64,000 nucleotides of DNA from Terriglobia bacterium (GTDB lineage Bacteria > Acidobacteriota > Terriglobia > Terriglobales > Acidobacteriaceae): positions 248,001 to 312,000 of the forward strand of contig JAIQGK010000005.1 in the NCBI GenBank assembly GCA_020072645.1. Direction: 5' to 3'. The notes under the pieces were generated by a model. That model did not search any database. It saw only the letters and a list, made by a program, of their open reading frames with translations, and had not been told where the DNA came from. Position 1 is the first letter of the stretch. Each line of letters begins with the position of its first letter. Made by a program: the position numbers and the translations under genes. Of the stretch, positions 1 through 8,313 are shown piece after piece.

Positions 1-1
1 G

Positions 2-2053
2 GTCGAAATCATTAAGCGCTTTGGCACCCTTGAGAATGCGCTCGATCACGCCGGGGAGGTGGAGCGCAAAACCTATCGCGAATCGCTGCTGAACAATAAA
101 GACACAATTCTGTGGAGCAAGCAGCTCGTCACCATTGACCAAAACGTGGATATCGCTCTGGATCTCGACAAGATGATTGCCGGCGAGCCGGACATGGACG
201 CATTGCGCTCGCTCTTCAGCGAGCTTGAGTTCACCACGCTGCTGAAAGAACTTGTGCCGGTGATGGAGGTGCGAGAAACCGAATATCGCGAGCTGAAATC
301 CCTGAGTGAACTGAAAGCGCTGGCCAAATCAAAAGCACCGCTGGCAATCGCGTTTGAATTTACAGCCGCTCCAAAATCCAAGGTCGAAGAAGAAGAGCCT
401 GAAGAAGGCGAGCAGAAATCCGGAGACCTGCTTTTCGACGGTCCTCCATCGCCGGAAAGCAATGCTCTTGCGCCGCTCAAGCTGGCGCTCTCCGCCGAGC
501 CCGGCAAGGCGTTTAGCATCGTGTTGGGCGATGACGAAATTTCCGCCGAATTAAAAAAGCTGCTCAGCGATCCCAAAATCCCCAAGGCTGTTCACGATTA
601 CAAATCCGCGCTGCGTCAACTGGAGGCGCATGGCGTAGAACTTGCGGGCGTTCGCGACGAGCCCATGCTGTATTCCTACATCATCAATCCCACGTACACA
701 AACCACTCGCTGGCGGAAATTGCCGTGCGCAGCTTCAACCTCAAATTGTCCCTGGCCGTGCCGGAAGCGGCGGACGTTACTGGTCGCATTTCTCCAGTGC
801 TGCGCAAAGAAGTTGAAGCCGCCGGACAGATGCGGCTCTATGAAGAGATCGACCTGCCGCTGGTTCCGGTGCTGGTACGCATGGAGCAGGCGGGCGTAAA
901 GATCGATCGCAAGATGCTGGGCACCTTATCCGTCGATCTGGAAAAACAGTGCGCCGCAAAAGCAAGTGAGATACATGAGAAAGCCCGCGTCACGTTCAAC
1001 ATCAATTCTCCCAAGCAGCTTGGTGACGTGCTTTTCAACCAACTCAATCTTCCCAAGCCGATCAAATATGGTAAGGGCAAGACCATTTCCACCGCCGTTG
1101 ACGTGCTGGAAGAACTTTCAGAAACGCATGAAGTGCCACGCCTGGTGCTGGATTATCGCCAGCTCTCCAAGCTCAAGAGCACATATGTTGACGCGCTGCC
1201 GGCGTTGATCGATCCGAAGAGCGGGCGGGTGCACACCACGTTCAACCAGACCGGCACTACCACGGGACGGCTATCATCGACCAACCCGAACCTGCAAAAC
1301 ATTCCCATCCGCACGGAACTGGGCCGCGAGATCCGCGCTGCGTTTATCGCCGAGCCGGGCTACTCCCTGCTTTCTGCTGATTATTCGCAGATTGAACTGC
1401 GGCTGCTGGCACATTTTTCTGAAGATCCGCTGCTGGTGGAGGCGTTCCGCAACGGCGATGACATTCATCGCCTCACTGCCTCGCAGGTGTTTGGCGTGCC
1501 GCCCATGCTGATTGATGCAGAACATCGCCGCCGCGCCAAGGCCGTGAACTTCGGGATCGTCTATGGACTCTCCGCCTTCGGCCTGTCGCAGCAGCTCGGC
1601 ATTGACCAGCGTGAAGCCAAGAGGTTTATCGACGCATACTTTGAGAAATATGCCGGCGTGCGCCGCTACATTGATCGCACGCTGGAAGAGACACGCAAAG
1701 AGCAAAGCGTGAAAACACTATTTGGGCGCACGCGTCCCATCCCGGACATCAACAGCAAGAACGCCAACATGCGCGGCTTTGCCGAGCGCACCGCCGTGAA
1801 TACTCCGCTGCAAGGCACCGCCGCCGACCTGATCAAGCTGGCCATGATCCAGATTGATGAAGAGCTGCGCTCACGCAAGCTGAAGTCACGCATGCTGCTG
1901 CAGGTGCATGATGATTTGTTGTTCGAGGTGCCGGAAAATGAAATCGAGCTGATGCGCGGTCTGGTGCGCGAGAAAATGGAAAACGTGCACAAGCTGAGCG
2001 TCCCGTTGCTGGTGGAACTGGGCGTGGGGCCTAACTGGCGCGACGTGAAGTAG
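2..2053 (+). CDS. polA: DNA polymerase I (5' end cut by window edge)
   Basis: Repair and Okazaki-fragment polymerase. The frame is open to the left edge, so the gene is partial; 683 residues are visible from base 2. Residues 1-45 are the tail of the 5'-3' exonuclease domain (helix-hairpin region). About 75-290 is a 3'-5' exonuclease fold, and the rest is the family A polymerase: motif A DYSQIELR near 460, motif B RAKAVNFGIVYGLS near 512, motif C QVHDD near 635. The exonuclease domain looks dead: the DxE motif is replaced by AFEF near 115 and the later EDAD motif is missing, as in Taq and Bacillus Pol I. It converges with the small minus-strand gene 3 bases downstream, with no terminator seen. 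Confidence 0.97.
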   Translation, partial: VEIIKRFGTLENALDHAGEVERKTYRESLLNNKDTILWSKQLVTIDQNVDIALDLDKMIAGEPDMDALRSLFSELEFTTLLKELVPVMEVRETEYRELKSLSELKALAKSKAPLAIAFEFTAAPKSKVEEEEPEEGEQKSGDLLFDGPPSPESNALAPLKLALSAEPGKAFSIVLGDDEISAELKKLLSDPKIPKAVHDYKSALRQLEAHGVELAGVRDEPMLYSYIINPTYTNHSLAEIAVRSFNLKLSLAVPEAADVTGRISPVLRKEVEAAGQMRLYEEIDLPLVPVLVRMEQAGVKIDRKMLGTLSVDLEKQCAAKASEIHEKARVTFNINSPKQLGDVLFNQLNLPKPIKYGKGKTISTAVDVLEELSETHEVPRLVLDYRQLSKLKSTYVDALPALIDPKSGRVHTTFNQTGTTTGRLSSTNPNLQNIPIRTELGREIRAAFIAEPGYSLLSADYSQIELRLLAHFSEDPLLVEAFRNGDDIHRLTASQVFGVPPMLIDAEHRRRAKAVNFGIVYGLSAFGLSQQLGIDQREAKRFIDAYFEKYAGVRRYIDRTLEETRKEQSVKTLFGRTRPIPDINSKNANMRGFAERTAVNTPLQGTAADLIKLAMIQIDEELRSRKLKSRMLLQVHDDLLFEVPENEIELMRGLVREKMENVHKLSVPLLVELGVGPNWRDVK

Positions 2054-2056
2054 TCC

Positions 2057-2395
2057 TCATCCTTGTGGACCTCGGCGCTGGCTCCGGCGAATCACATCCT
2101 TCATATAATGCGCATTGCGAATGCGATTGATATGCCACGCGCGCAGATAAGGCCGGAGAAATACTGAGTAAGCAAAGCGCGCCAGCGCAAAGAACATGAG
2201 CGGCAGCATGACCACCGCAAATAGATAGGCCACGACGTAAACTGCCCCGGCTGCAATTCCCACGCCGGAGCGCAACGCGGAACGAAGCATGGGAACAAAC
2301 GCAAATGTCGCGAGAAGGATCAGGACAAAAACCACGGCCTTAGGTGACAGCCGCTTTTTTTGCGGAGGCACCAGTTCAATGGACAGAAGGCACAC
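2057..2395 (-). CDS. Small two-helix membrane protein, unknown
   Basis: 112 residues, not recognised. Two hydrophobic stretches, about 18-38 and 46-75, followed by a strongly basic tail (RRSQRR) suggest a small inner-membrane protein with a cytoplasmic C terminus. The start lies 20 bases inside the 3' end of glmM on the same strand, which suggests co-transcription and translational coupling with glmM. A later internal Met could be the true start. It is probably a real gene because of its membrane-protein composition and its fit between glmM and polA, but no function can be given. Confidence 0.55.
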   Translation of the reverse strand: MCLLSIELVPPQKKRLSPKAVVFVLILLATFAFVPMLRSALRSGVGIAAGAVYVVAYLFAVVMLPLMFFALARFAYSVFLRPYLRAWHINRIRNAHYMKDVIRRSQRRGPQG

Positions 2396-3737
2396 CCAGT
2401 CCTATGGCGGATTCCAGGGCCGCGGCAATCTGGCCGGCAATACGCTGGACAATCTCTTCCGTTTCCGCTTCCACCATCACCCGGGCCAGAGATTCCGTGC
2501 CGGAATAACGGACATTCACGCGGCCGTTTCCTTTCAGCTCTCGCTCCGCCTGTTCAATGGCCTGCATGACTTGCGGAAGCTGCTCAAGAGGACGCTTTTC
2601 TTTCACTCGGACATTTTTGATTGTCTGGGGAAAGACTTTCATGCCTGAAACAAGCTCAGCCAGCGGGCGTCCACTCGCCGCAACAATTCCCAGCACGCGA
2701 ATGGCGGTGAGCAGGCCGTCACCGGTGGTGGCTTCGCGAGAAAGAATGATATGACCGGACTGTTCGCCGCCCAGCACAGCGCCGGTCTTGCGCATTTCTT
2801 CCAGCACATATTTATCGCCCACGGGAGCGCGCAGCATCTTGATGCCGGATTCGCGCAGCGCCGCTTCCAGTCCCATGTTGGACATGGTGGTGGCGACCAC
2901 TGTTTCATTTGTTAACTCGTCGCGTTGTTTGAGGTCGCGCGCCAGCAGAAGCATCACGGCATCGCCATTCACAACGTGGCCGTCACTATCGGCAAACAGA
3001 GCGCGGTCAGCATCGCCATCAAAACAGATGCCAAGATCAGCGGTACGCGCCAGAACTTCCCGCGCAACAATCTCAGGATTTAGCGCACCGCAATTTTCAT
3101 TGATGTTGCGGCCATCCGGCGTGCGATGCGTGAATTCAGTGTGTGCTCCGGAGCGCTTGAATATTTCCGGAGCAACGGTGCTGGCCGCGCCGTTGGCACA
3201 GTCCACGACAATATGCAGGCGTTCAGCGCCCGCGATGGTACGCGCCAGCCAGTTCAGGTAGTCATCGCGCAGCCCGGAGTTGCCGGGAAGCGAAGACTCT
3301 GCCTTGCTGTCCGGCGCGTGAGCGGCGTCTTCTTTCAGTAGCGCAAAGATTTCTGTTTCGATTTCCAGTTCAACTTCGTCTGGCAGCTTGAAGCCGTCAG
3401 GGCCAAAGACCTTGATTCCATTGTCGCGCCAGGGATTGTGCGAAGCAGAAATAACCACGCCGGCAGAAAAGCCATGAGTGTGCGTCAGGTAAGCGATGGT
3501 CGGTGTAGGGACCACACCAGCGCTGGCTGTCTCAACCTTGGAGGCACGCAGTCCTGCGGCCAGCGTATCGGCCATCCATCCGCTTGATTCGCGCGTGTCC
3601 TGCCCAATAACCACGCGACGCGGGCCGGCGGGAAGATGGTCGCCCAGTGCGCGACCAACCGCATAGACGGTCTTTTTGTCCAGCGGATATTCGCCGGCCA
3701 CGCCTCGGATTCCATCCGTACCGAAAAGTTTTCTCAT
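2376..3737 (-). CDS. glmM: Phosphoglucosamine mutase
   Basis: Converts glucosamine-6-phosphate to glucosamine-1-phosphate, on the route to UDP-GlcNAc for peptidoglycan and LPS. The 453-residue length is normal for the family. The N terminus starts directly with LFGTDGIRG. The phosphoserine loop SASHNPWRDNGIK lies near residue 100, the metal-binding loop DGDADR near 240, and the C-terminal phosphate-binding loop YSGTESLARVMVEAE near 410. The ATG is followed at once by conserved sequence, so the start is secure. The upstream gap to xseA holds a short AT-rich TTAGTACTTAGTGTTTAG-type repeat. Confidence 0.97.
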   Translation of the reverse strand: MRKLFGTDGIRGVAGEYPLDKKTVYAVGRALGDHLPAGPRRVVIGQDTRESSGWMADTLAAGLRASKVETASAGVVPTPTIAYLTHTHGFSAGVVISASHNPWRDNGIKVFGPDGFKLPDEVELEIETEIFALLKEDAAHAPDSKAESSLPGNSGLRDDYLNWLARTIAGAERLHIVVDCANGAASTVAPEIFKRSGAHTEFTHRTPDGRNINENCGALNPEIVAREVLARTADLGICFDGDADRALFADSDGHVVNGDAVMLLLARDLKQRDELTNETVVATTMSNMGLEAALRESGIKMLRAPVGDKYVLEEMRKTGAVLGGEQSGHIILSREATTGDGLLTAIRVLGIVAASGRPLAELVSGMKVFPQTIKNVRVKEKRPLEQLPQVMQAIEQAERELKGNGRVNVRYSGTESLARVMVEAETEEIVQRIAGQIAAALESAIGLGVPSVH

Positions 3738-3812
3738 GATTTAGTTAGTACTTAGTGTTTAGTATTTAGCAATTGCGCGCAGGTTGCAAACGTTCCCGCG
3801 GGGGACGGCAGC

Positions 3813-5192
3813 TCAATCAGGAATCGTTTTCTTCACTTCAGCAGTGAACCTGCCTCGCGCCACCTGCGCGGAGATTTCAGAGCCCGCCGCAAGTTGTGAC
3901 ACGTCTTTCACCAACGCGCCACTTTCGTCGAAGACCAGCGCGTAACCGCGTTCCAGAATCTTGACCGGAGAGAGCGCATTGAGCTGCGCCGCGAGCCGCT
4001 CCATTCGCGAACGTCGCGCGGCCAGATATGACTGGAACGCATGCACCACGGTTTCAGTACCAGCATCGATCTGGCTTCGTACCACGGCCAGCGACCGTCG
4101 AAAATCAAAATGCCGCACGCGCGCTGCGGCGATATCGAGCCGGCGATGGTAGTCATGCAGCAATGTTCGATAGTTGGCTGCCAGCCGGTAGGACAGTTCA
4201 TCCAGCCGTTGCGATCGACGGACCATCAGGTCCTGTATGCGCGCGAAAGCGCCGTGCTGCGCGAGTTCCTGTAAATGGTTGCGCGCCATCAGCAGGCGAT
4301 AGCGCGTAGCACGGCCCAGCCGCTGGTGCAGATGCGCAAGGTGCTCGGCCAAGCGGTGCTTGGATTCAATTACCAGTTCAGCCGCGGCGGAAGGCGTGGG
4401 CGCACGCAGGTCGGCAACAAAGTCCGCGATGGTGAAATCAGTCTCATGTCCCACGGCGGAGATGACGGGGATTGCCGAGCCGAAAATCGTGCGGGCCAGC
4501 GTTTCATCGTTGAACGCGGCCAGGTCTTCAATCGATCCCCCGCCGCGCGCGATGATGATCACGTCTACGGTTTTGGCGCGATTGAAATGCTTGATGCCTG
4601 CCGCGACTTCCGCAGCCGCCGTCTCGCCCTGCACCTGTGCGGGATAAATCTGTATGCCCACATTTTCATGGCGGCGGGCAAGTATGTTGAGCATGTCCTG
4701 CAAGGCCGCGCCGCGCGGAGAAGTAACAAGGCCAATGCACCGGGGCAACGGCGGAATGGGCTTGCGTCGAGTAGCGTCAAACAAACCTTCCTGCGCCAAC
4801 CTCGCTTTGAGCTGCTCAAAGGCTACTTGCAGCGCGCCCGCGCCCACGGGCTCCAGAAATTCGGCGGAAAGTTGCAGCTCACCACGCGCGTCATAGATGG
4901 TCACGCGTCCACGGGCGATCACCTGCATGCCGGCCTCGGGACGAAAGCGCAACAGCCGGGCCTGGCTGCGGAACATGACGATACGCAGCTGCGCGTCGCC
5001 ATCTTTCAAAGTGAAGTAAAGATGGCCTGATTCCGCCGGGCGGAAGTTGGAAATCTCGCCTTCTACCCAAACGTCGGTATATGCCCGCTCAACCGTGGTA
5101 CGAACGGCGCTGACCAGATCGGCAACGCGCCAGATGCGGCGAGCGGGCGTCTGCTCGAAGGTGAAGCCGAGTTGGCTTTCAGAAGACAACAT
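3813..5192 (-). CDS. xseA: Exodeoxyribonuclease VII large subunit
   Basis: Large subunit of the single-strand-specific exonuclease VII. 459 residues, normal length. An N-terminal OB-fold (WVEGEISNF, HLYFTLKD, near 43-65) is followed by the catalytic domain with GLVTSPRGAALQD, RGGGSIEDLAAFND and AVGHETDFTIADFVADLRAPTPSAAAE, then a long helical region with a C-terminal ERGYALV segment. No xseB (small subunit) is adjacent, so the partner must be encoded elsewhere. It is transcribed on the same strand as glmM but separated by 75 bases. Confidence 0.97.
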   Translation of the reverse strand: MLSSESQLGFTFEQTPARRIWRVADLVSAVRTTVERAYTDVWVEGEISNFRPAESGHLYFTLKDGDAQLRIVMFRSQARLLRFRPEAGMQVIARGRVTIYDARGELQLSAEFLEPVGAGALQVAFEQLKARLAQEGLFDATRRKPIPPLPRCIGLVTSPRGAALQDMLNILARRHENVGIQIYPAQVQGETAAAEVAAGIKHFNRAKTVDVIIIARGGGSIEDLAAFNDETLARTIFGSAIPVISAVGHETDFTIADFVADLRAPTPSAAAELVIESKHRLAEHLAHLHQRLGRATRYRLLMARNHLQELAQHGAFARIQDLMVRRSQRLDELSYRLAANYRTLLHDYHRRLDIAAARVRHFDFRRSLAVVRSQIDAGTETVVHAFQSYLAARRSRMERLAAQLNALSPVKILERGYALVFDESGALVKDVSQLAAGSEISAQVARGRFTAEVKKTIPD

Positions 5193-5322
5193 GGCAGTTT
5201 AGCAGGGGCATGCCGCGAGCCTTTGCGGACCTCGAAGAATGGGAAACTCTAGAAAGGAATCAGAACTAGAAGCCTAAGCAAAAAGGGAAGCTGAAGCATT
5301 AGCTTGCAAAGCTATGCATGCT

Positions 5323-5332
5323 ATGCTAGCAT
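5323..5332. promoter_or_regulatory. Palindromic operator-like site before toxin-like pair
   Basis: The 10-base perfect palindrome ATGCTAGCAT sits 19 bases upstream of the first gene of the PIN-domain pair. It is embedded in a region with the nested half-sites ATGCAT, GCATGC and TGCTA-TGC-TAGCA (5311-5335). This position would suit autoregulation by the upstream protein, as is usual for toxin-antitoxin operons. The assignment is inference from symmetry and place. Confidence 0.4.
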
Positions 5333-5351
5333 TGCTTAAATCGAGGTGGGC

Positions 5352-5759
5352 ATGAAGTCAGATCTTACGCAATCTGTTTCCGATCTGATCAGAGATCACG
5401 TATCTGAAACCTATCTGAAGACCGCTATCCAGGAAGGAAAGACGACCTTCACAGTCAGCGTTGGCGCAGTGCATAAGGCGCTGCGGCTGGCGAATCGCGT
5501 CCCCCAAGTCTGTGCGGCCCTGGAATCCAGAAAACTGCTGGAAGAGAATCGACTGCGGATCGTGTCGAAGACTGGACCGCCTTCCGGCCAAAGCACAACG
5601 GTGACGTTCACATATGAAATTCTTTCTCTTGATGCAAAGACCCAGCCTCCAGCAAACCCTTTGGCAGGACTCCGTGGCGTAGCAAAGGACCTCTTCCGGC
5701 AATTAGGTGGCGGAGAGACTTTCATTCGACAAGAGCGCAGCAGTTTTACCGAAAAGTAA
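5352..5759 (+). CDS. Putative antitoxin-like partner of PIN protein
   Basis: 135 residues, family not recognised. ATG 5352 is chosen over an in-frame GTG at 5346 because GAGG at 5343-5346 is well spaced only for the ATG. The middle (residues 30-75, VSVGAVHKALRLANRVPQVC followed by LESRKLLEENRLRIV) looks like a small helical, possibly winged-helix DNA-binding unit that ends in a beta strand (VTFTYEIL). The stop lies 22 bases before the PIN gene, with the same strand and spacing as type II toxin-antitoxin operons. The role as antitoxin/repressor is inferred from context only. Confidence 0.6.
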   Translation: MKSDLTQSVSDLIRDHVSETYLKTAIQEGKTTFTVSVGAVHKALRLANRVPQVCAALESRKLLEENRLRIVSKTGPPSGQSTTVTFTYEILSLDAKTQPPANPLAGLRGVAKDLFRQLGGGETFIRQERSSFTEK

Positions 5760-5781
5760 ATCCCTAAAAGAAGGCGAATCC

Positions 5782-6207
5782 ATGAGCCGGATCTACTGGG
5801 ACACGATGCTGTTTGTTTACTGGCTGGAGGACCATCCAGTCTATGCAAAACGGGTGCGGCACATTCTCTCGAAAATGGAGGAGCGCCAGGACCGGCTTTG
5901 TACCAGCGCGTTTACGGCTGGAGAAGTCCTGGTGGGTCCGCACAAGATGAAGGCTTCAGCAATCGCAAAACAGATTCGTGACGTTTTTGAAAGCCCGTTC
6001 GTAGAAGTGCTGCCTTTCACTCTGGCCACCGCGGACCTTTATGCGCGGATCCGGGCGAACCATGGAGTTTCACCCGCCGACGCCATCCATCTAGCGTGCG
6101 CTTCCCAGGCTGCGACGGATCTCTTTCTTACGAATGACGCTGCGTTGACGAACAAGATTATTCCTGGCATTCACTTTATTGCGGGGTTGGATACCAATCT
6201 TTTTTAA
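5782..6207 (+). CDS. PIN-domain ribonuclease, VapC-like toxin
   Basis: 141 residues from ATG 5782, which is preceded by AGAAGGCG; longer in-frame starts overlap the upstream gene and lack a ribosome site. The four acidic PIN residues are visible: D in YWDTMLFVY, E in AGEVLVG, D in SPADAIHLA and D in FLTNDAAL. PIN toxins are Mg-dependent ribonucleases, many of which cut tRNA or rRNA. With the small upstream gene and the palindrome it forms a probable chromosomal toxin-antitoxin module. The upstream partner does not look like VapB, so the pair is not a canonical VapBC. Confidence 0.85.
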   Translation: MSRIYWDTMLFVYWLEDHPVYAKRVRHILSKMEERQDRLCTSAFTAGEVLVGPHKMKASAIAKQIRDVFESPFVEVLPFTLATADLYARIRANHGVSPADAIHLACASQAATDLFLTNDAALTNKIIPGIHFIAGLDTNLF

Positions 6208-6399
6208 AGTCTACTGAAGGCGCGACAGGACAACCAGCCAAGGAAAAAGCTGCGTCCCAAAATGGTCCTGGAACGCTGCATAAAAATCAGAAATTTGGCG
6301 CCAGCGTGAGCCTTCAGCGTTACGATCAGAAATCTGTAGGACTCTCTGGTCTCGGACGCAGGGAGTGGACTATACCACCTTTACTCAAGGAGCGAACCA

Positions 6400-6624
6400 A
6401 TGTTTAGAAGAAGCATTATGGCCGCGATGCTCGCAGCCGCTCTTTCGGCGAGCGCTATATCTATCCATCAATTGAGAACCGGAACGCAGGCAATTGTGGC
6501 GTGTGGAAGTTTCTGCACTACCGGCGACATCTGTAAACGTCCATGCGGCTGCTGTTTTGGCGTGGGCGGCGGCACCGTGGGCACTTGCCAGCCGGAATGC
6601 CCAGCACCTGCCCGAAAAAACTAA
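6400..6624 (+). CDS. Secreted eight-cysteine mini-protein
   Basis: 74 residues with a well placed AAGGAG ribosome site. Residues 1-20 form a signal peptide (basic MFRR, then an Ala-rich core ending ALSASA). The mature part of about 45 residues holds eight cysteines in the pattern ACG-SFC-DIC-RPC-GCC-GTC-PEC and is otherwise rich in Gly, Thr and Pro, as in disulfide-rich knottin-like peptides. Family and function are not recognised. A frameshifted paralogue follows directly. It could be an envelope peptide, a toxin or a metal-binding peptide; nothing in the sequence decides. Confidence 0.65.
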   Translation: MFRRSIMAAMLAAALSASAISIHQLRTGTQAIVACGSFCTTGDICKRPCGCCFGVGGGTVGTCQPECPAPARKN

Positions 6625-6642
6625 GTAATTAAAAAGAAGAAC

Positions 6643-6853
6643 GTGCGAAAATTCTGTTGGCCTCGATGTTCATGGCGGTGTTCTCGGTCAGTGCGCTTTC
6701 AGTCCACCAGGTTCTCCCGCACGACCGCCTGCGGGAGCCTTCGTGAAGACCACGGCCTGCGCAGCGCCATGCATGTGTTTTATCGTCAGCGGCACTACTG
6801 GTCTTTGCCAATTGGAAGGTCCTTCGCCTCCACCAGACGGTGTACGGAAATAG
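6643..6853 (+). pseudogene. Frameshifted tandem copy of the Cys-rich secreted protein
   Basis: Read across frames, this stretch gives GTG-started MRKILLASMFMAVFSVSALSV-HQV, which resembles RRSIMAAMLAAALSASAIS-IHQL of the preceding gene. After a second frame change come ACAAPCMCF and TTGLCQ with four cysteines, ending at TAG 6851. One indel is needed at the A-run at 6647-6650 and another near 6743, where the first frame stops at TGA 6744. It appears to be a decayed tandem duplicate. If the indels were sequencing errors it would be an intact second Cys-rich peptide of about 70 residues. Confidence 0.55.
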
Positions 6854-6922
6854 CATCGCGAGCGGGGGCCAGGATGAAACTTGTTGCATGGCCCCCCTTC
6901 GCTTTTAGATTTGCAGGAAGAG

Positions 6923-7201
6923 CTAGTGGTTGGCGTTGGAGGTTTCCGCAGCCTGCTTCAATTCCTGATTCACCTGTTCCAGCAGGTCCTTGGCTTTCTG
7001 AGCGTGACCACCCAGGTCCCACTCGTTGGCCTTCTGCGCGGCAATCACTTTGTCATAGGCTTGCGCGGACAGTTTCTGTGCCGCGGCAAGATTGGGGTGA
7101 CGCTTGGGGTTGACATTTTTCGCTGGCTTCTGAGCGAACACGAAGCCGGTGCACAGCAGCGCCACGCACAATATGATTCCAATCCATCGGTTGCGTTTCA
7201 T
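6923..7201 (-). CDS. Small periplasmic helical protein, unknown
   Basis: 92 residues from ATG 7201; GAGGAGA just upstream selects this start over one seven codons earlier. Residues 1-24 are a signal peptide (KRNRW, hydrophobic core, cleavage after FVFA). The mature part is one long amphipathic helix-rich segment (NLAAAQKLSAQAYDKVIAAQKANEW, AKDLLEQVNQELKQAAE), likely a periplasmic coiled-coil protein. Small proteins of this build seem to be common in Acidobacteriota, but no function can be assigned. Confidence 0.7.
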   Translation of the reverse strand: MKRNRWIGIILCVALLCTGFVFAQKPAKNVNPKRHPNLAAAQKLSAQAYDKVIAAQKANEWDLGGHAQKAKDLLEQVNQELKQAAETSNANH

Positions 7202-7409
7202 GGTTTCTCCTCGTCTCAATTTTTAATGATTTTCGATTCGCGGCTTTTTCGAGCGGAGCCCGGCGGGATTGAGGAATCCGATGTGCCGTCTTTCCGGCTG
7301 CCGCGCACAGCCAGAAATAAGCATCTACAAACGTGAGGGTAATTTGCAGGAAAATGATAAAGGGTTTGAACGGCTTAGGGAAGAAACTGTTAGAAGATTT
7401 TTTTGAGTA

Positions 7410-7631
7410 TCAGCGGCCGCGCCCAAACAGCCAGAAAAGCAATGACAGCACCACGCTGATGATGATGCACGTGGAAAGAGGAAAGTAGAAGACAGAGTTT
7501 TTGCCGCGATAAACAAAATCGCCCGGCAGGCGGCCCAGCGGCAGATTGAAACGGCCTGCCAGCAGCAGGGCCGCGCCAACCAGAACGATCAGGCTGCCGA
7601 GCACCAGCAGCATTTTTCCCAACTCATTCAT
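7410..7631 (-). CDS. DUF2905 family membrane protein
   Basis: 73 residues with two transmembrane helices (about 6-26 and 48-68). They flank the conserved cytoplasmic loop GRFNLPLGRLPGDFVYRGKNSVFYFPL, which is the hallmark of DUF2905. Full length for the family. Function unknown. It stands alone, with non-coding gaps of about 200 and 125 bases on either side. Confidence 0.85.
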   Translation of the reverse strand: MNELGKMLLVLGSLIVLVGAALLLAGRFNLPLGRLPGDFVYRGKNSVFYFPLSTCIIISVVLSLLFWLFGRGR

Positions 7632-7756
7632 TTTTCAAACACTCATGACCTGCGGACACCCCAAGCAATGAAAATAGGGGACTTATACATCTATTTTCGA
7701 GGCAAATCCCATTGGAATGATTGTAGCCCTGAGTAATGTTCGAGAGCAGCTGCGAG

Positions 7757-8260
7757 CTAGTGGAAAGCTGATGACTTCAGTGGGTATGCCGCCGAACCGG
7801 GGCGTTGCCCGCCGACCTTCAGGACCTTCACGCTGCTGTTGAGATCGGAAGTGCCGACCAGAGCGATGGCGCCGCTCTCAAGGGCTACAGTTTGCATCTG
7901 CATGCCGTTGGACACTACGGCAATCGGTTCGTGACCGGGCTTGTGGGCGACGCGTCTTTTTCTCCAGTACTGCTGGAACTGCAAGTCACTCATATGCACA
8001 ACACGGCGGAGAAGAACGTCCCGCTCCCTGGCGCTGGGAGCGCGCACAATTGGGACAATCTGCGTGCCATCTTTCCAGAACTGCTGTGTTCCCGGAAAGA
8101 TATTGCGGAGTTCCGCGAGAGAGATCGACTGGGTGGAATTTCGCGTGTTGACGATTACGGCAATGCTGGTGTCGCGGGCAAAGAGATGCGGGGGGCTAAG
8201 AACGAGAGCAAGAATCCCGGCCGCTATCGCAAACGCTTTTCTGCGGATTGCCGCTTTCAT
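7757..8260 (-). CDS. Periplasmic phosphate-binding-protein-like domain protein
   Basis: 167 residues. An N-terminal signal peptide (KAAIRRK, hydrophobic core, cleavage near HLFA) precedes a short PBP-like domain of the PstS-like type: ISLAELRNIFPGTQQFWKDGTQIVPIVR, then VLLRRVVHMSDLQFQQYWRKRRV and SGAIALVGTSDL. Such stand-alone half-size substrate-binding domains occur in many Gram-negatives and are not tied to one transporter. No ABC transporter genes are adjacent. A role in phosphate or other anion binding is inference from the fold only. Confidence 0.75.
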   Translation of the reverse strand: MKAAIRRKAFAIAAGILALVLSPPHLFARDTSIAVIVNTRNSTQSISLAELRNIFPGTQQFWKDGTQIVPIVRAPSARERDVLLRRVVHMSDLQFQQYWRKRRVAHKPGHEPIAVVSNGMQMQTVALESGAIALVGTSDLNSSVKVLKVGGQRPGSAAYPLKSSAFH

Positions 8261-8313
8261 AATTCTAAAAAACTCGGAGCCGAGTCATGAACGTCCCGGC
8301 CCCGCTTTGTTGA

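Noticed and set aside
4275-5030. 251-codon plus-strand frame opposite xseA
   Set aside because: Antisense of conserved exonuclease VII sequence.
6643-7113. Open frame of 156 codons starting at GTG 6643
   Set aside because: The sequence in that frame is Arg/Trp/Ser-rich and runs across the antisense of the neighbouring gene. The better reading is a frameshifted copy of the Cys-rich peptide.
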